Under the pieces are notes generated by a model, which did no database searches, was not told where the DNA came from, and worked only from the letters and a program-made list of their open reading frames with translations. A stretch of DNA of 64,000 bases, from contig NZ_MCGQ01000038.1 in assembly GCF_002242805.1 (NCBI RefSeq), forward strand, positions 62,001 to 126,000, given 5' to 3'. Origin of the DNA: Streptomyces diastatochromogenes. Lineage in GTDB: Bacteria > Actinomycetota > Actinomycetes > Streptomycetales > Streptomycetaceae. Made by a program: the position numbers and the translations under genes. This document shows positions 52,778-61,434 of the stretch, in pieces. Position 1 is the stretch's first letter; each line of letters begins with the position of its first letter.

Positions 52778-53637
52778 CCCCGGTGCAACCGGTCCCCGCC
52801 CGCCAGGACCGCCGCCGCCAGCGCGTTCGCCGCGCCCTCCGCCGCGCCCCGCCGCCGGCCGTGCACGAGGACGAAGTCCACCTTGCCCAGCTCCGGCAGG
52901 CCCGAACGGTCCGGCACCCGGAACAGCCCCGGCGGGATCAGCCGCCGCGAGTGGGCCATCACGCCGAGCCCCGCGCGCGCGGCGGCGATCAGACCGTTGA
53001 GGCTGCCGCTGGTGCACACGATCCGCCACTCGCGCCCCTGCTCCTCCAGCGCCTCCAGGGCGCGGGCGCGGGTGATGCCGGGCGGGGGATACACGATCAG
53101 CGGGACCGGCCGGTCGGGCTCCAGACGGACGTGTTCGGAGCCGACCCACACCAGGTCGTCGCGCCACACCAGCTCGCCGCGCGGGTCCTGCGGGCGCCGC
53201 TTGGCCAGCACCAGATCGAGCTTCCCCGCCGCCAGCTGCTCGTGCAGGGTGCCCGACAGCTCCACCGTCAGCTCCAGGTCGACCTCCGGGTGGTCGTGGC
53301 GGAAGCCCTCCAGGATCTCCGGCAGCCGGGTGAGGACGAAGTCCTCCGAGGCGCCGAAGCGCAGCCGGCCCCGCACCCGGGTGCCGGTGAAGAACGCCGT
53401 CGCCTGCTCGTGCACCTCCAGCAGCCTGCGGGCGAAGCCCAGCATCGCCTCGCCGTCCTCGGTCAGCTCCACGGAGTGGGTGTCCCGGGAGAACAGCTGC
53501 CGTCCGGTGGCCTCCTCCAGCCGGCGCACATGCTGGCTGACCGTGGACTGGCGCAGCCCGAGCCGCCGGGCGGCCTGCGTGAAACTCAGCGTCTGCGCCA
53601 CCGCCAGGAACGTGCGCAGGTGGGTGGGGTCGTACAC
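52759..53637 (-). CDS. LysR-family regulator
   Basis: A 292-residue regulator with an N-terminal winged HTH (LRTFLAVAQTLSFTQAARRLGLRQSTVSQHVRRLEEATG) and a LysR substrate domain from about residue 88. The GTG at 53637 (VYDPTHLRTF) is the conserved family start; GTG 53670 with a better-placed leader is possible. It is divergent from the SBF-like transporter, the classical LysR arrangement, and likely controls it. Confidence 0.88.
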   Translation of the reverse strand: MYDPTHLRTFLAVAQTLSFTQAARRLGLRQSTVSQHVRRLEEATGRQLFSRDTHSVELTEDGEAMLGFARRLLEVHEQATAFFTGTRVRGRLRFGASEDFVLTRLPEILEGFRHDHPEVDLELTVELSGTLHEQLAAGKLDLVLAKRRPQDPRGELVWRDDLVWVGSEHVRLEPDRPVPLIVYPPPGITRARALEALEEQGREWRIVCTSGSLNGLIAAARAGLGVMAHSRRLIPPGLFRVPDRSGLPELGKVDFVLVHGRRRGAAEGAANALAAAVLAGGDRLHRGQRGGR

Positions 53638-53780
53638 GGCGGCAGCGTACTCCTTGTCATCGCGGAACACGATGACAGTCAGAGTGGTATGCGGGATTCC
53701 CGATCGGTGCGGGGAAGAGGACGATGGAGAGGGGTCCTCCGGGCTCCCGCACGTACGTGACGAACTGCAAGTGGAGCACC

Positions 53781-54869
53781 GTGAAACGCCTGCGCTGGCC
53801 GAGCTGGATGCCGATCGACCCCTACATCGTGCTGCTGCTCGGCACGGTGGGCCTCGCGGCGCTCCTCCCGGCCCGGGGCACCGGCGCCGACGTCGCCTCC
53901 GGGGCTTCCACCGCGGCGATCGCCTTCCTCTTCTTCCTCTACGGCGCCCGGCTCTCCACCCGTGAGGCGCTGGACGGCCTCAGGCACTGGCGGCTCCACG
54001 TCACCGTCCTGGCCTGCACCTTCGTCATCTTCCCGGTGCTCGGTGTGGCCGCCCGCGGCCTGGTGCCGGTGGTGCTGACCCAGCCGCTGTACCAGGGGCT
54101 GCTGTTCCTCACCCTGGTGCCGTCCACGATCCAGTCGTCGATCGCGTTCACCTCGATCGCTCGCGGAAACGTGCCTGCCGCCATCTGCGCGGGCTCGTTC
54201 TCCTCGCTGGTCGGCATCCTCGTCACCCCGCTGCTGGCGGCCGGGCTGCTGGGCAACGACGGCGGCGGGTTCTCCGCGGACTCAGTGGTGAAGATCGTGC
54301 TCCAGCTGCTGGTGCCGTTCCTGGCCGGGCAGGTGCTGCGCCGCTGCGGAGTCAAAAGGGGCCGCGCGGAGCGCGTCGAGCAGGGTGGTGGCGGGCGACG
54401 GGCGGGCGACTTCGTCGCCCGGCACAAGAAGGTCCTCGGCCTGGTCGACCGCGGCTCGATCCTGCTGGTCGTCTACACCGCGTTCAGCGAGGGCATGACC
54501 CGGGGCATCTGGCACCAGGTCAGCCCCGTCCGGCTGGCCGCGCTGCTCGGCGTCGAGGCCGCCCTGCTGGCCGTCATGCTCGTCCTGACCTGGTACGGCG
54601 GCCGGGCGCTCGGCTTCGGCCGGGAGGACCGGATCGCCATCCAGTTCGCCGGGTCCAAGAAGTCCCTCGCCTCCGGTCTGCCGATGGCGAGCGTCCTGTT
54701 CGGCGCCCATGCCTCCCTGGCCGTGCTGCCGCTGATGCTCTTCCACCAGATGCAGCTGATGGTGTGCGCGGTCATCGCCAAGCGGCGCTCCCACGACCTG
54801 GACGAGCCCACGCAGGCGTCAGCCGCCCACGTGGTCCAGGGGCAGCCACAGGACCGTGTCCTTCGCTGA
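53781..54869 (+). CDS. SBF-like (bile acid:Na+ symporter family) transporter
   Basis: A 362-residue, about ten-helix protein of the SBF_like group (YfeH/RCH1-type). Conserved segments include FLFFLYGARLS near residue 52, LVPSTIQSSIAFTSIARGN near 112 and FAGSKKSLASGLPM near 292. An Arg/Gly-rich loop (about 195-220, RGRAERVEQGGGGRRAG) appears inserted between helices compared with the usual short linker. Substrate uncertain. The GTG at 53781 is preceded by GTGGAG. The 3' end overlaps the convergent sialidase by 51 bp. Paired with the divergent LysR gene. Confidence 0.87.
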   Translation: MKRLRWPSWMPIDPYIVLLLGTVGLAALLPARGTGADVASGASTAAIAFLFFLYGARLSTREALDGLRHWRLHVTVLACTFVIFPVLGVAARGLVPVVLTQPLYQGLLFLTLVPSTIQSSIAFTSIARGNVPAAICAGSFSSLVGILVTPLLAAGLLGNDGGGFSADSVVKIVLQLLVPFLAGQVLRRCGVKRGRAERVEQGGGGRRAGDFVARHKKVLGLVDRGSILLVVYTAFSEGMTRGIWHQVSPVRLAALLGVEAALLAVMLVLTWYGGRALGFGREDRIAIQFAGSKKSLASGLPMASVLFGAHASLAVLPLMLFHQMQLMVCAVIAKRRSHDLDEPTQASAAHVVQGQPQDRVLR

Positions 54870-56684
54870 CCGCGACACCTTCGGGTCGGCGAGTTCCTCG
54901 TCGGTCAGGGCGCGGTCCCAGACATGGACGTCGTCGATCGCTCCGGTGAAGAAGGCCCGGCTGTCCATGCGCTGACCGATGTGCACGCCGAAGGGCGAGT
55001 TGCGGCTGACGGAACCCGGCACATCGGCGACGGTGGACTGCATACCGTCGACGGACAGCGACAGCAGGCCGCCACCGCGCCTGAGGACGGCGTGATGCCA
55101 CTGGCCGTCGTTGTACGCGGTGTCCGTGCGCACGTACGCGGTCTGCGGTGCGGCCGCACCGTTCCGCACGGTGATCAGGCCCTGCAGGCGGTGGTTCGCC
55201 GGCTCGCCGCGCACCCACACCTGCGGCTGGGTGGTGCCGACGCCACCCATCCAGAGCAGCGGCTGCTCGCCGGTCGTGGCCGTGTACCGGAACCACAGGG
55301 AGGCCGTGAAGTCCCCGCTGCCGAGCGGAAGCCCGGGGCGGTACGGCAGGCGTACGGCATCGTCGCTGCCGTCGAACTCCAGCGCGCCGCCCACCACGCC
55401 GTCCGTCTCCTCGGCGCCGCCGAGCACCGCGGCCGGGCGGGCGTGCGGGGCGAGGTCGGCGGTGTGCGGGTCGGGGCCGCGGCGCGGGGCGAGCCAGTCC
55501 TCGGTGAAGCGGGCGAAGCGGATCTCGTCGCGTGCGTCGACCGCCCCGCCCTCGTACATCAGACCCGCCGTGTCGTGGTCGACGCGCACCAGGTCGGAGT
55601 AGCCGGACCAGTCCGTGGTGACGACCGTGCCGCGGTCCACGCTGTCCCAGGTGCGGCCGCCGTCGTAGGAGGAGCGGATCATCATCGTGCGGCGCCGGTC
55701 GGGGTCGCCGGGGCAGGAGAGCAGGATGCGGTCGCCCAGGCGCAGGATCGAGCCCTGCACCTGCGGGGTGTAGAGGTCCGGGAGGTCGCGGAAGGGCGCG
55801 GCGAAGCTGCCGCCGCCGTCCCGGCTGACGGCCTGGGTGCGGTGGCCGAGGTCGGTGCCGTCCTGCTCCCGGCCGCTGACCAGGACCGAGCCGTCGGTGC
55901 GTTCGGCGAGGGTGAGTTCGGAGGGCTTCTGCCGGAAGGTGCCGTCGGCGGCGATCGGCCAGGTGTCGGTGGCGCCGATCCGCCAGTGGCCGCCGTGGTC
56001 GTCGCTGACGATGAGCGCGGCGTGGTTGGCGGTGACCCGGCTGCCGTTCCACGTCTCGGTGTTGACCCCGAAGACCAGCCGGCCGGCGTACCGGCCGCGG
56101 GTGAGCTGGATGCCGTGCACGGGGCCGGTCGCGTACCAGGAGTTCCAGTCCGCGGGCAGGATCTCCGGGCTCAGATCGCGCGGCTCGGACCAGGTCAGTC
56201 CGTCGTCGTCGCTGTACTGCAGATGCGGGCTGCGGTCACAGGGCACCGAGCAACTGGCGCTGTCCGTACGCCCGGTGTTGTACGTCTCCGCGAGCCAGAT
56301 CCGGCCGGTGTCGCGGTCCACCATCGGCGCCGGGTTGCCGTGGGTGTCGCCCGCTCCCTCGTTGACCACCCGCAGCGGGCCCCAGGTGCGGCCGCCGTCG
56401 GTGGAGCGCTTGACCACGATGTCGATGTCGGCCGCGTCTCCGCAGTTGAGCACCCGGCCCTCGGCGAACGCGAGCAGCGTGCCGTCGGTCGTCCGGACGA
56501 TCGCCGGTATGCGGAAGCAGGCGTAGCCGGGATCCTGGGACGCCTTGAAGAGGATCTGCTGCTCGAAGTCGGTTGCGTCGGTGGCGGGTTGGGCGTGTGC
56601 CGGGTGCGGCAGCACTAGCAGAGCGGCCGCCGTGAGGGCGGCGGCCAGGCAGCTTCTGAGACGGGCGCTGATTCTTGACGGCAT
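54819..56684 (-). CDS. Secreted GH33 exo-sialidase with C-terminal LamG domain
   Basis: A 621-residue exported sialidase. Signal peptide 1-31 (ending AHA). The GH33 six-bladed propeller covers about 40-400, with the arginine-triad start FRIPAIVRT and Asp boxes STDGGRTWG, SDDDGLTWS, SDDHGGHWR and SYDGGRTWD. A LamG/concanavalin-like module covers about 430-600 (GALEFDGSDDAVRLPY, DFTASLWFRY, IDDVHVWDRALTDEEL). It releases terminal sialic acids or related nonulosonic acids from glycans. No sialate catabolism genes are seen nearby. 51-bp 3' overlap with the SBF-like gene. Confidence 0.92.
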   Translation of the reverse strand: MPSRISARLRSCLAAALTAAALLVLPHPAHAQPATDATDFEQQILFKASQDPGYACFRIPAIVRTTDGTLLAFAEGRVLNCGDAADIDIVVKRSTDGGRTWGPLRVVNEGAGDTHGNPAPMVDRDTGRIWLAETYNTGRTDSASCSVPCDRSPHLQYSDDDGLTWSEPRDLSPEILPADWNSWYATGPVHGIQLTRGRYAGRLVFGVNTETWNGSRVTANHAALIVSDDHGGHWRIGATDTWPIAADGTFRQKPSELTLAERTDGSVLVSGREQDGTDLGHRTQAVSRDGGGSFAAPFRDLPDLYTPQVQGSILRLGDRILLSCPGDPDRRRTMMIRSSYDGGRTWDSVDRGTVVTTDWSGYSDLVRVDHDTAGLMYEGGAVDARDEIRFARFTEDWLAPRRGPDPHTADLAPHARPAAVLGGAEETDGVVGGALEFDGSDDAVRLPYRPGLPLGSGDFTASLWFRYTATTGEQPLLWMGGVGTTQPQVWVRGEPANHRLQGLITVRNGAAAPQTAYVRTDTAYNDGQWHHAVLRRGGGLLSLSVDGMQSTVADVPGSVSRNSPFGVHIGQRMDSRAFFTGAIDDVHVWDRALTDEELADPKVSRSAKDTVLWLPLDHVGG

Positions 56685-56811
56685 GGTGCGACCTGCCCTT
56701 CATGCGTCGAGACATGTGGACATCCGGACATCCAACGTCCAACATGCGCCTCTCAGACGGTAGTTGGGGCCTCTGGCGCCTCACAAGAAGCGTGCAGCTA
56801 CTTCAGAGGGC

Positions 56812-57729
56812 TCACGGGCGCAGAACGACCTTCCCGAGGTTGGCCCGTGTCTCGATCACCTCGTGCGCCTTCGCCGCGTCCTCCAGCGCGAACTCGCCGT
56901 GCACGGCGGGCTTCAGGGTGCCGTCGGTGAACAGCCGCCACAGCTCCTGCCGCCACTGCTCGTACAGTTCCGGCCGGCCGCGGGCGATCAGCGCCATCTG
57001 GAAGCCGATCACCGACTTGGCGCCGACCAGCAGGTCGTACGCCTGGATCGTGCCGCCGCCCGAGCTGTAGGCGACCAGACGGCCGTGCGGGGCGAGCGCG
57101 GCGAGGGCGGGGGTGAGTAGATCGCCGCCGACCGCATCCAGTACACAGTCGACAGGCTCCCCCCAACTGTCGTCGCCATATCGAATACAGTCGTCCGCGC
57201 CCAGCGAGCGGACGAAGTCCGCCTTCGCCGGATCGGAGACGGCGCCCACCACCCGGCCCGCACCCCGCGCCCGCGCCAGCTGCACCGCGAGGTGCCCGAC
57301 CCCGCTCGCCGCGGCCGTGACCAGCACCGCCTCGCCCGCCACGGGGCGTGCCGCCGCCAGTGCGCCGAGCGCCACCAGTCCGGCGCGCACCAGGGCGACC
57401 GCGTCGACGGGGGTGGCGCCGTCGGGTACGGGGGAGGCCAAGGCCTCGTGCAGCAGGGCGAAGCCGGCGTACCCGTGGCCGAAGCACAGCCCGGTGACCC
57501 GGTCGCCGGCGCGGAAGCGGGTCACGCCCTCGCCGACGGCCACCACCTCACCGGCGATCTCGCCGCCCAGCGGGATCGGTTCGGCGGCCTCGGTGACCTT
57601 GCGGACGACGGGCAGGGTCACGCCGACCGCCTCGCAGCGCACCAGCAGCTCACCTGCGCCGGGCTCGGGGACAGGTGCCTCCTCCAGGAACAGGGGACCG
57701 CCGGTGGACTCGTACCGGACGCGACGCAT
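56812..57729 (-). CDS. Zinc-free MDR quinone oxidoreductase (Qor-like)
   Basis: A 305-residue NADPH-dependent medium-chain reductase. A GroES-like N-terminus (EAPVPEPGAGELLVRCEAVGVTLP) and a Rossmann domain with AAASGVGHLAVQLARARGA near residue 145 are visible; catalytic and structural zinc cysteines are absent, as in quinone or enone reductases. The ATG at 57729 follows GGAGG. It is divergent from a MarR regulator over three operator repeats, suggesting induction by electrophiles or phenolics. Confidence 0.9.
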   Translation of the reverse strand: MRRVRYESTGGPLFLEEAPVPEPGAGELLVRCEAVGVTLPVVRKVTEAAEPIPLGGEIAGEVVAVGEGVTRFRAGDRVTGLCFGHGYAGFALLHEALASPVPDGATPVDAVALVRAGLVALGALAAARPVAGEAVLVTAAASGVGHLAVQLARARGAGRVVGAVSDPAKADFVRSLGADDCIRYGDDSWGEPVDCVLDAVGGDLLTPALAALAPHGRLVAYSSGGGTIQAYDLLVGAKSVIGFQMALIARGRPELYEQWRQELWRLFTDGTLKPAVHGEFALEDAAKAHEVIETRANLGKVVLRP

Positions 57730-57754
57730 CGCAACCTCCAGGAGCGGGGATGGT

Positions 57755-57821
57755 CGTTGGGAGTACCCATGAATTCGTTGGGAGTCCCAACGGTAGCGGT
57801 GGTTCGTTGGGAAGTCCAATG
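57755..57821. promoter_or_regulatory. Three-copy operator array of the MarR regulator
   Basis: Consensus CGTTGGGAGTCCCAACG: perfect palindrome at 57776-57792, with degenerate copies at 57755-57771 (CGTTGGGAGTACCCATG) and 57805-57821 (CGTTGGGAAGTCCAATG). They fill the 113-bp divergent promoter between the quinone oxidoreductase and the MarR gene, so the regulator probably represses both. Confidence 0.87.
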
Positions 57822-57842
57822 ATTCTTCGGTAGGCTGCCCGT

Positions 57843-58280
57843 ATGGCCGAAGCACCCCTCCCCGCCATCCGCGCCCTGCCCAGCTGGCTCCTCGGCCGGG
57901 CCGCGGCCCGCGGCCGCTCCCTGGTCGCCGACGCCCTGGCGGCCGAGGGCATGAAGATGTGGCACCACGTGGTCCTCTCCGCCGTCCGTGATCTCGCCCC
58001 CGTCGCCCAGGCGGACCTCGGCCGCAGCGTGGGCCTCGACCCCAAGGACCTGGTCGGCGTCCTCAATGACCTGCAGTCCGCCGGCCTCGCTGTACGCGCC
58101 CCCGACCCCAAGGACCGGCGCAAGAACGCCGTGTCCCTCACCGGCGACGGCGCCCGCCTGCTCACCCGCTGCGAGAAGGCCGCGCGCGAGGCCAACGACG
58201 AACTGCTCGCCCCGCTGTCGCCGGCCGAACGCGATCAGTTCATGGGACTGTTGATCCGGATTTCCGGCACGGACGGCTGA
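57843..58280 (+). CDS. MarR-family transcriptional regulator
   Basis: A 145-residue winged-helix regulator. The recognition region is QADLGRSVGLDPKDLVGVLNDLQSAGLAVRAPDPKDRRKNAVSLT, with the beta-wing DRRKN typical of MarR. MarR proteins release DNA on binding phenolic ligands or on oxidation. Three palindromic repeats lie directly upstream, shared with the divergent quinone oxidoreductase. The isochorismatase-like gene starts 19 bp downstream and may be co-transcribed. Confidence 0.9.
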   Translation: MAEAPLPAIRALPSWLLGRAAARGRSLVADALAAEGMKMWHHVVLSAVRDLAPVAQADLGRSVGLDPKDLVGVLNDLQSAGLAVRAPDPKDRRKNAVSLTGDGARLLTRCEKAAREANDELLAPLSPAERDQFMGLLIRISGTDG

Positions 58281-58299
58281 TGACGGCTAACGTTCCGTC

Positions 58300-58827
58300 A
58301 TGACCGCAGCTCCCGTGCTCGATCCGCAGCGCACCGCCCTCGTCCTCGTCGACCTGATGGACCGCATCGTCGCGCTGCCCCTGGAACCCCGCAAGGGCAC
58401 CGAAGTGCTCGCCACCGCCGAGGAGTTGGTGGCCGCCTTCCGTGCCGCCGGGGCGCTCGTCGTCCTGATCCGGGTCGAACGCCCCGCGGTCGCCGAACAG
58501 CCGCCCGGCAGCGGGCTGGTGGCGGGGCTGCTCAGGGACGGCGACCTGGAGGTCGTCAAGCGCACCATCGGCGGCTTCCAGGGCACGGGCCTGGACGATC
58601 GGCTGCGCGAACGCGGCATCCGCACCCTGCTGTTCGGCGGCATCGCCACCAACCTCGGCGTCGAGTCCACCGCCCGCGCCGCCGCCGACCTCGGCTACGA
58701 CCTCGTCTTCGTCGAGGACGCCATGGCCGCGTTCACCGCGCCGGAGCACGAGGCGTCGGTCAGGCTCGACTTCCCGCGGCTCGGCACGGTCGTGACCGCC
58801 TCCCAGGTGCGCCTCGCGACCCGCTGA
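58300..58827 (+). CDS. Isochorismatase-like hydrolase lacking the usual Cys
   Basis: A 175-residue alpha/beta hydrolase of the isochorismatase superfamily. The catalytic Asp (VLVDLMDRI) and Lys (VVKRTIGGFQGTGLD) are present, but the nucleophile position reads GIATNLGVESTAR, with Gly where amidase members have Cys. This is the pattern of isochorismatase-type rather than nicotinamidase-type members. Substrate unknown. It lies 19 bp after the MarR gene and converges on an SDR with a 4-bp gap. Confidence 0.85.
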   Translation: MTAAPVLDPQRTALVLVDLMDRIVALPLEPRKGTEVLATAEELVAAFRAAGALVVLIRVERPAVAEQPPGSGLVAGLLRDGDLEVVKRTIGGFQGTGLDDRLRERGIRTLLFGGIATNLGVESTARAAADLGYDLVFVEDAMAAFTAPEHEASVRLDFPRLGTVVTASQVRLATR

Positions 58828-58831
58828 CCCC

Positions 58832-59551
58832 TCACACCAGCAGCCCGCCCCCGTCCACGGTCACCACCGACCCGGTGCTGTAACCGCCGCGCATCAGGTA
58901 CAGGTACGCCTCCGCCACATCCGCCGGCTCGCCGACCCGCCCCACCGGCAGCGACTCGGCGGACGACCGGAACAGCCCCTCCCGCTCGGCCTCCGGCAGC
59001 TCCCGCCACAGCTCCGTACGCACCACCCCCGGCGAGACCACGTTGACCCGGACCGGCGCCAGCTCCAGGGCCAGCGCCCGGGTCAGCGACTCCATCGCCC
59101 CGCACAGCGCCGCCGCGGCCGTCGTCCCCGGCATCGGCCGCCGCCCGGCGGTCCCGGTGGTCAGCACCACCGAGCCGCCCTCACGGATCGAGCCGGCGCC
59201 GTACTTCACGGCCGTGTACGCACCCCACAGCCGCGTGTCGAGGAACCTCCGGGCCCGCCCGAGATCCGCCTCGGCCAGGCTCTGCAGCAGCAGCGACTCA
59301 CCGGCCGTGTACACCAGGTGGTCGAAGCCGCCGATCCTCTCGAAGAAGCCGCGCACCGCGGCCTCGTCGTTCGCGTCCAGCACCCAGCCCTCGGCGTTCC
59401 CGGGCAGCCGCTTCAGCGCCGCGTCCACACTCTCCTGCCGGCGCGAGGCGACCACCACCTCGGCGCCCTCCCGCGCCGCACCCTCGGCAACCGCGAGCCC
59501 GATGCCCGACGTACCCCCGATGACGACGACGCGCTGTCCCTGCAGATCCAT
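58832..59551 (-). CDS. SDR-family protein lacking the YxxxK catalytic pair
   Basis: A 239-residue protein with an intact cofactor motif GGTSGIGLA near residue 12 and the C-terminal GSVVTVDGGG. Where SDRs carry YxxxK, this reads TTAAAALCGAMESL, with Ala in place of Tyr and no Lys; NAG is replaced by TAGE. It may bind NAD(P) without classical reduction, or use another residue. The ATG at 59551 is divergent from a LysR gene over 128 bp, so LysR control is likely. Confidence 0.85.
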   Translation of the reverse strand: MDLQGQRVVVIGGTSGIGLAVAEGAAREGAEVVVASRRQESVDAALKRLPGNAEGWVLDANDEAAVRGFFERIGGFDHLVYTAGESLLLQSLAEADLGRARRFLDTRLWGAYTAVKYGAGSIREGGSVVLTTGTAGRRPMPGTTAAAALCGAMESLTRALALELAPVRVNVVSPGVVRTELWRELPEAEREGLFRSSAESLPVGRVGEPADVAEAYLYLMRGGYSTGSVVTVDGGGLLV

Positions 59552-59679
59552 GATGCGTTCCTTCCTTGTCCTGCCTGGTGCGTCCAGCCTGCGATCGCGC
59601 CCGCCTCGCCGTCCAAGACCTCTTCCGTCCGCGGCGATACCCTGAAGGCATCGCCACCGGTACGACGGAAGGGGCGGCC

Positions 59680-60507
59680 ATGGACCTGGACCTGCGGAAG
59701 GTCCGCTACTTCGTGGCGGTCGCCGAACTGCTGCACTTCGGCCGCGCCGCCGAGCAACTGCACATCGCCCAGCCCGTCCTCAGCCGTCAGATCCGCGCAC
59801 TGGAGAAGGACTTGGGCGCGGAGCTGTTCGTACGCGACAGCCACGGCGTGACGTTGACGTCGGCCGGTCGTCAACTCCTGGACGACGCACGGCATCTGCT
59901 CGCGAGCGCGGACGCCGCACGCCGCCGGGTGCGGCGGGCCGCCCGCGGCCCGGGGCGCTTCGTCGTCGGGTTCCGCGCCGGGGTGGTCGTCACCCGCGCG
60001 CTGCGGGACTTCGGGGCCGCCCACCCGGACGTCGACGTCCACGCGCGCCGAGTCGAGTGGGACGACCAGGAGGAGCTGATTCTCGACGGCACCGTCGACA
60101 TCGCCTACGTACGACGCCCGGTCCGGGACCGGGGACTGAGGCTGCTGCCGCTGTACGGCGAGGCACGCGTGGCGATGCTGCCCGCCGACCACCGGCTCGC
60201 CGGCAAGCAGGAGCTGTGCCTCGCCGACCTGGTGGACGAGCCGAGGCTCAGCTACGCCCACCCGGGCCCCGACGACCTGCCGATCCGCACGATCGAGGAG
60301 AAGTTCGAGTGCGTGGCGAGCGGAGCCGGCATCACGCTCGTACCGGAGTCCGTCGCCCTGCAGTACTCCCGCCCGGACATCACCTACGTGCCGGTGCCGG
60401 ACGCGGAGCCCGACGAGGTGCTCCTGGCCTGGGAGGCACGCCGACGCTCACCGCTGATCGCCGGGTTCGTCACCGCCGCCCAGGCTCAGGCGGAAGCGGC
60501 CGGCTGA
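59680..60507 (+). CDS. LysR-family regulator
   Basis: A 275-residue regulator. N-terminal HTH (RKVRYFVAVAELLHFGRAAEQLHIAQPVLSRQIRALEKDLG) and a compact substrate domain from about residue 88. Divergent from the atypical SDR, which is its likely target. ATG at 59680 with GGAAGGGGCGG upstream. Followed by a hairpin shared with the convergent fdhD. Confidence 0.9.
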   Translation: MDLDLRKVRYFVAVAELLHFGRAAEQLHIAQPVLSRQIRALEKDLGAELFVRDSHGVTLTSAGRQLLDDARHLLASADAARRRVRRAARGPGRFVVGFRAGVVVTRALRDFGAAHPDVDVHARRVEWDDQEELILDGTVDIAYVRRPVRDRGLRLLPLYGEARVAMLPADHRLAGKQELCLADLVDEPRLSYAHPGPDDLPIRTIEEKFECVASGAGITLVPESVALQYSRPDITYVPVPDAEPDEVLLAWEARRRSPLIAGFVTAAQAQAEAAG

Positions 60508-60558
60508 GGCGGGGCCCCTGCGGCGCAGGGGGCGCTCCCCGCCGTTCGGGGCCCCGCC
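60508..60558. terminator. Bidirectional hairpin between LysR and fdhD
   Basis: GGCGGGGCCCC (60508-60518) pairs with GGGGCCCCGCC (60548-60558). The 29-nt interior contains a further small GC hairpin. Located in the 71-bp convergent gap. Confidence 0.8.
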
Positions 60559-60578
60559 GCCGTGTCGCGGGGGACCGG

Positions 60579-61427
60579 TCAGCCCTGGGCGGCCGCGGCC
60601 CGCAGGGCGATGCGGTCCTCGCCCGCGTACACGTTCATCGAGCTGCCCCGCAGGAAACCCACCAGGGTCAGACCCGTCTCGGCGGCCAGGTCCACCGCCA
60701 GCGACGAGGGCGCCGACACCGCCGCCAGCACCGGGATCCCCGCCATCACGGCCTTCTGCGCCAGCTCGAACGAGGCTCGGCCCGAGACCAGCAGGATCGT
60801 CCGCGACAGCGGCAGATCCCCGTTCTGCAGCGCCCGCCCGACCAGCTTGTCGACCGCGTTGTGCCGGCCCACGTCCTCCCGTATGTCCAGCAGCTCCCCG
60901 TCCTCGGTGAACAGGGCGGCCGCGTGCAGCCCCCCGGTCCGGTCGAACACCCGCTGGGCCGCCCGCAGCCGGTCGGGGAGGCTCGCCAGCAGCTCGGGGG
61001 TCACCCGGACCGGGGGAGTGTCGGCGATCGGCCAGCGCGCGGTCGTCCGCACGGCGTCCAGGCTGGCCTTGCCGCACAGCCCGCACGAGGACGACGTGTA
61101 GACGTTCCGCTCCAGGGTGAAATCGGGGAGGGCGATCCCCGGGGTGGTGCGGACGTCGACCACGTTGTAGGTGTTCGAACCGTCTACGGTCGCCCCGGCG
61201 CAGTAGACGATGTTCTGCAGATCGGATGCGGTGGCCAGTACGCCCTCGCTCACCAGGAACCCCGCCGCCAGCGCGAAGTCGTCGCCCGGTGTGCGCATGG
61301 TGATCGCGAGCGGCTTCCCGTTCAGCCGGATCTCCAGGGGTTCCTCGGCGACGAGCGTGTCCGGCCGGGTGGAGACCGCCCCGTCCCGGATGCGGAGCAC
61401 CTTGCGTCGTTCCGTGACTCGTCCCAT
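60579..61427 (-). CDS. fdhD: Formate dehydrogenase sulfurtransferase FdhD
   Basis: A 282-residue protein that transfers sulfur from IscS-like desulfurase to the molybdenum cofactor of formate dehydrogenases. The functional cysteines are in SSSCGLCGK near residue 113; RTPGDDFALAAGFL near 46, DVGRHNAVDKLVG near 190 and SGRASFELAQKA near 212 are family signatures. It lies 7 bp downstream of the iron-sulfur gene, so it is the last gene of the NuoEF-like unit. It implies that a molybdenum formate dehydrogenase exists, although no catalytic subunit lies in the window. Confidence 0.94.
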   Translation of the reverse strand: MGRVTERRKVLRIRDGAVSTRPDTLVAEEPLEIRLNGKPLAITMRTPGDDFALAAGFLVSEGVLATASDLQNIVYCAGATVDGSNTYNVVDVRTTPGIALPDFTLERNVYTSSSCGLCGKASLDAVRTTARWPIADTPPVRVTPELLASLPDRLRAAQRVFDRTGGLHAAALFTEDGELLDIREDVGRHNAVDKLVGRALQNGDLPLSRTILLVSGRASFELAQKAVMAGIPVLAAVSAPSSLAVDLAAETGLTLVGFLRGSSMNVYAGEDRIALRAAAAQG

Positions 61428-61434
61428 GTCCTGA

